From assembly GCA_040757715.1 (NCBI GenBank), contig JBFLWS010000014.1:1-64000 (forward strand): DNA of 64,000 bases, in the 5' to 3' direction. The number at the start of each line of letters is the position of its first letter. The first letter of the stretch is position 1. Under the pieces are notes generated by a model, which saw nothing but the letters and a program-made list of their open reading frames with translations, did not search any database and was not told the origin of the DNA. The DNA is from CAIMFV01 sp040757715. Its GTDB lineage: Bacteria; Pseudomonadota; Alphaproteobacteria; Caulobacterales; Caulobacteraceae. Below, in pieces: positions 63,514-64,000 of this stretch. The position numbers and the translations under genes are program-made.

Positions 63514-64000
63514 ATGTCGGTCGCGAACACGTCGAACGAAGTGATCAAGGGCGCCTGGAAGGTCTCGATGACCCCGGACGATTATTACAAGGAAGCCCTG
63601 GATATCGCCTGGAAGTTCTCCTACGCCCTATCCGGCGACAAGGTGGAGGACCTCTACAAGCGCGCCAAGCAGAACCAGTGGGACTCCGATGAGTTCCTGC
63701 CCTGGGACACCGAAGTGGACCCCTCGCGGCCGTTGATCAACGACCGTTCCGACCCCTACCACCGCATGCCGTTCTTCGCGAAGCTGTCCAAGTCGCAGCA
63801 GGAGACCTTCACCGCCCACTCCACCGCCCAGCTCTTGTCGCAGTTCCTGCACGGCGAGCAAGGGGCGCTGATGACCGCGGCCTGCGTCACCCACTCCGTG
63901 CCCGACGCCACCGCCAAGCTCTACGCCGCCACCCAGACCATGGATGAGGCGCGGCACGTGGAGGTCTACGCCAAGTATTGCGACAAGATCGCCATGGTCT
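63514..64000 (+). CDS. Ferritin-like diiron protein (partial, runs off the window)
   Basis: 162 residues seen, starting MSVANTSNEVIKGAWKVSM with GAGGAGGAG upstream. Helical, with HGEQGALMTAACV (Glu of the first iron ligand set) and MDEARHVEVYAKYC, the ExxH motif of ferritin-like diiron enzymes. The DYYKEALDIAWKFSYALSGD and DRSDPYHRMPFF stretches resemble large diiron oxygenase-like proteins of unknown substrate (R2-like/AurF relatives). The C-terminal half is outside the window. Confidence 0.8.
   Translation, partial: MSVANTSNEVIKGAWKVSMTPDDYYKEALDIAWKFSYALSGDKVEDLYKRAKQNQWDSDEFLPWDTEVDPSRPLINDRSDPYHRMPFFAKLSKSQQETFTAHSTAQLLSQFLHGEQGALMTAACVTHSVPDATAKLYAATQTMDEARHVEVYAKYCDKIAMV

Overview
The window is GC-rich (roughly two thirds G+C by eye) and looks like chromosome of a Caulobacterales alphaproteobacterium, possibly Phenylobacterium or a close relative. 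This is an inference from a CpdR-type receiver protein, a circularly permuted two-piece tmRNA with the tag ANDNFAEEYALAA next to an alpha-type sspB, an Entner-Doudoroff operon in the order zwf-pgl-edd-glk-eda, and EcfG-type promoters.

Layout. 0-11 kb: 5' part of a TonB-dependent receptor, tRNA-Val, cpdR divergent from an N-formylglutamate amidohydrolase-like gene, a small monooxygenase, aquaporin, tmRNA plus sspB, a thioesterase, a PLP decarboxylase, a CPBP protease inserted at the 3' end of a lysR gene, LysR divergent from a YeiH exporter, lipB, a FliN-like protein and tRNA-Leu. 11.2-21.6 kb: a block of small stress-type genes (Gly/Arg-rich repeat protein, DUF4142 lipoprotein, DUF3309, SYLF, PRC-barrel, EcfG-like sigma factor, hemerythrin, membrane proteins, Crp-like regulator, Cfa-like methyltransferase). 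At least eight of these genes have GGAAC-N16/17-nGTT motifs, the general-stress (EcfG) promoter, 45-80 bases before their starts. 21.7-29.3 kb: a LacI regulator, a PrlF/YhaV toxin-antitoxin pair and the complete Entner-Doudoroff operon with a LacI-type palindrome just upstream of zwf.

29.4-44 kb: fatty-acid and general metabolism (Aas-like acyl ligase, PF10118 hydrolase with divergent TetR, esterase, alanine dehydrogenase with divergent Lrp, SDR, thiolase, OYE), a low-GC pair with an ImmA/IrrE-like protein, an RcnR-type metal repressor followed by its likely operator and an OprB-type porin, and a VapBC pair. 44-57 kb: a MacAB-like ABC exporter operon, aldo/keto reductase, B12-dependent ribonucleotide reductase, an SDR, a hybrid histidine kinase split by an in-frame amber codon, and a trifunctional-type beta-oxidation enzyme. 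57-64 kb: a three-gene 2-oxoacid:ferredoxin oxidoreductase operon, an AT-rich orphan gene, and an FNR/FixK box in front of a 2Fe-2S ferredoxin and a diiron ferritin-like protein that runs off the end.

Most notable: the EcfG-promoter cluster in which two stress genes (PRC-barrel, Gly-rich protein) are in frame with their upstream neighbours without any stop codon; a 51-bp palindromic repeat placed between convergent genes so that it forms their stop codons and probable terminators; the amber-split kinase; and a lysR 3'-end duplication flanking the CPBP protease. No CRISPR array, prophage or complete insertion sequence was seen.
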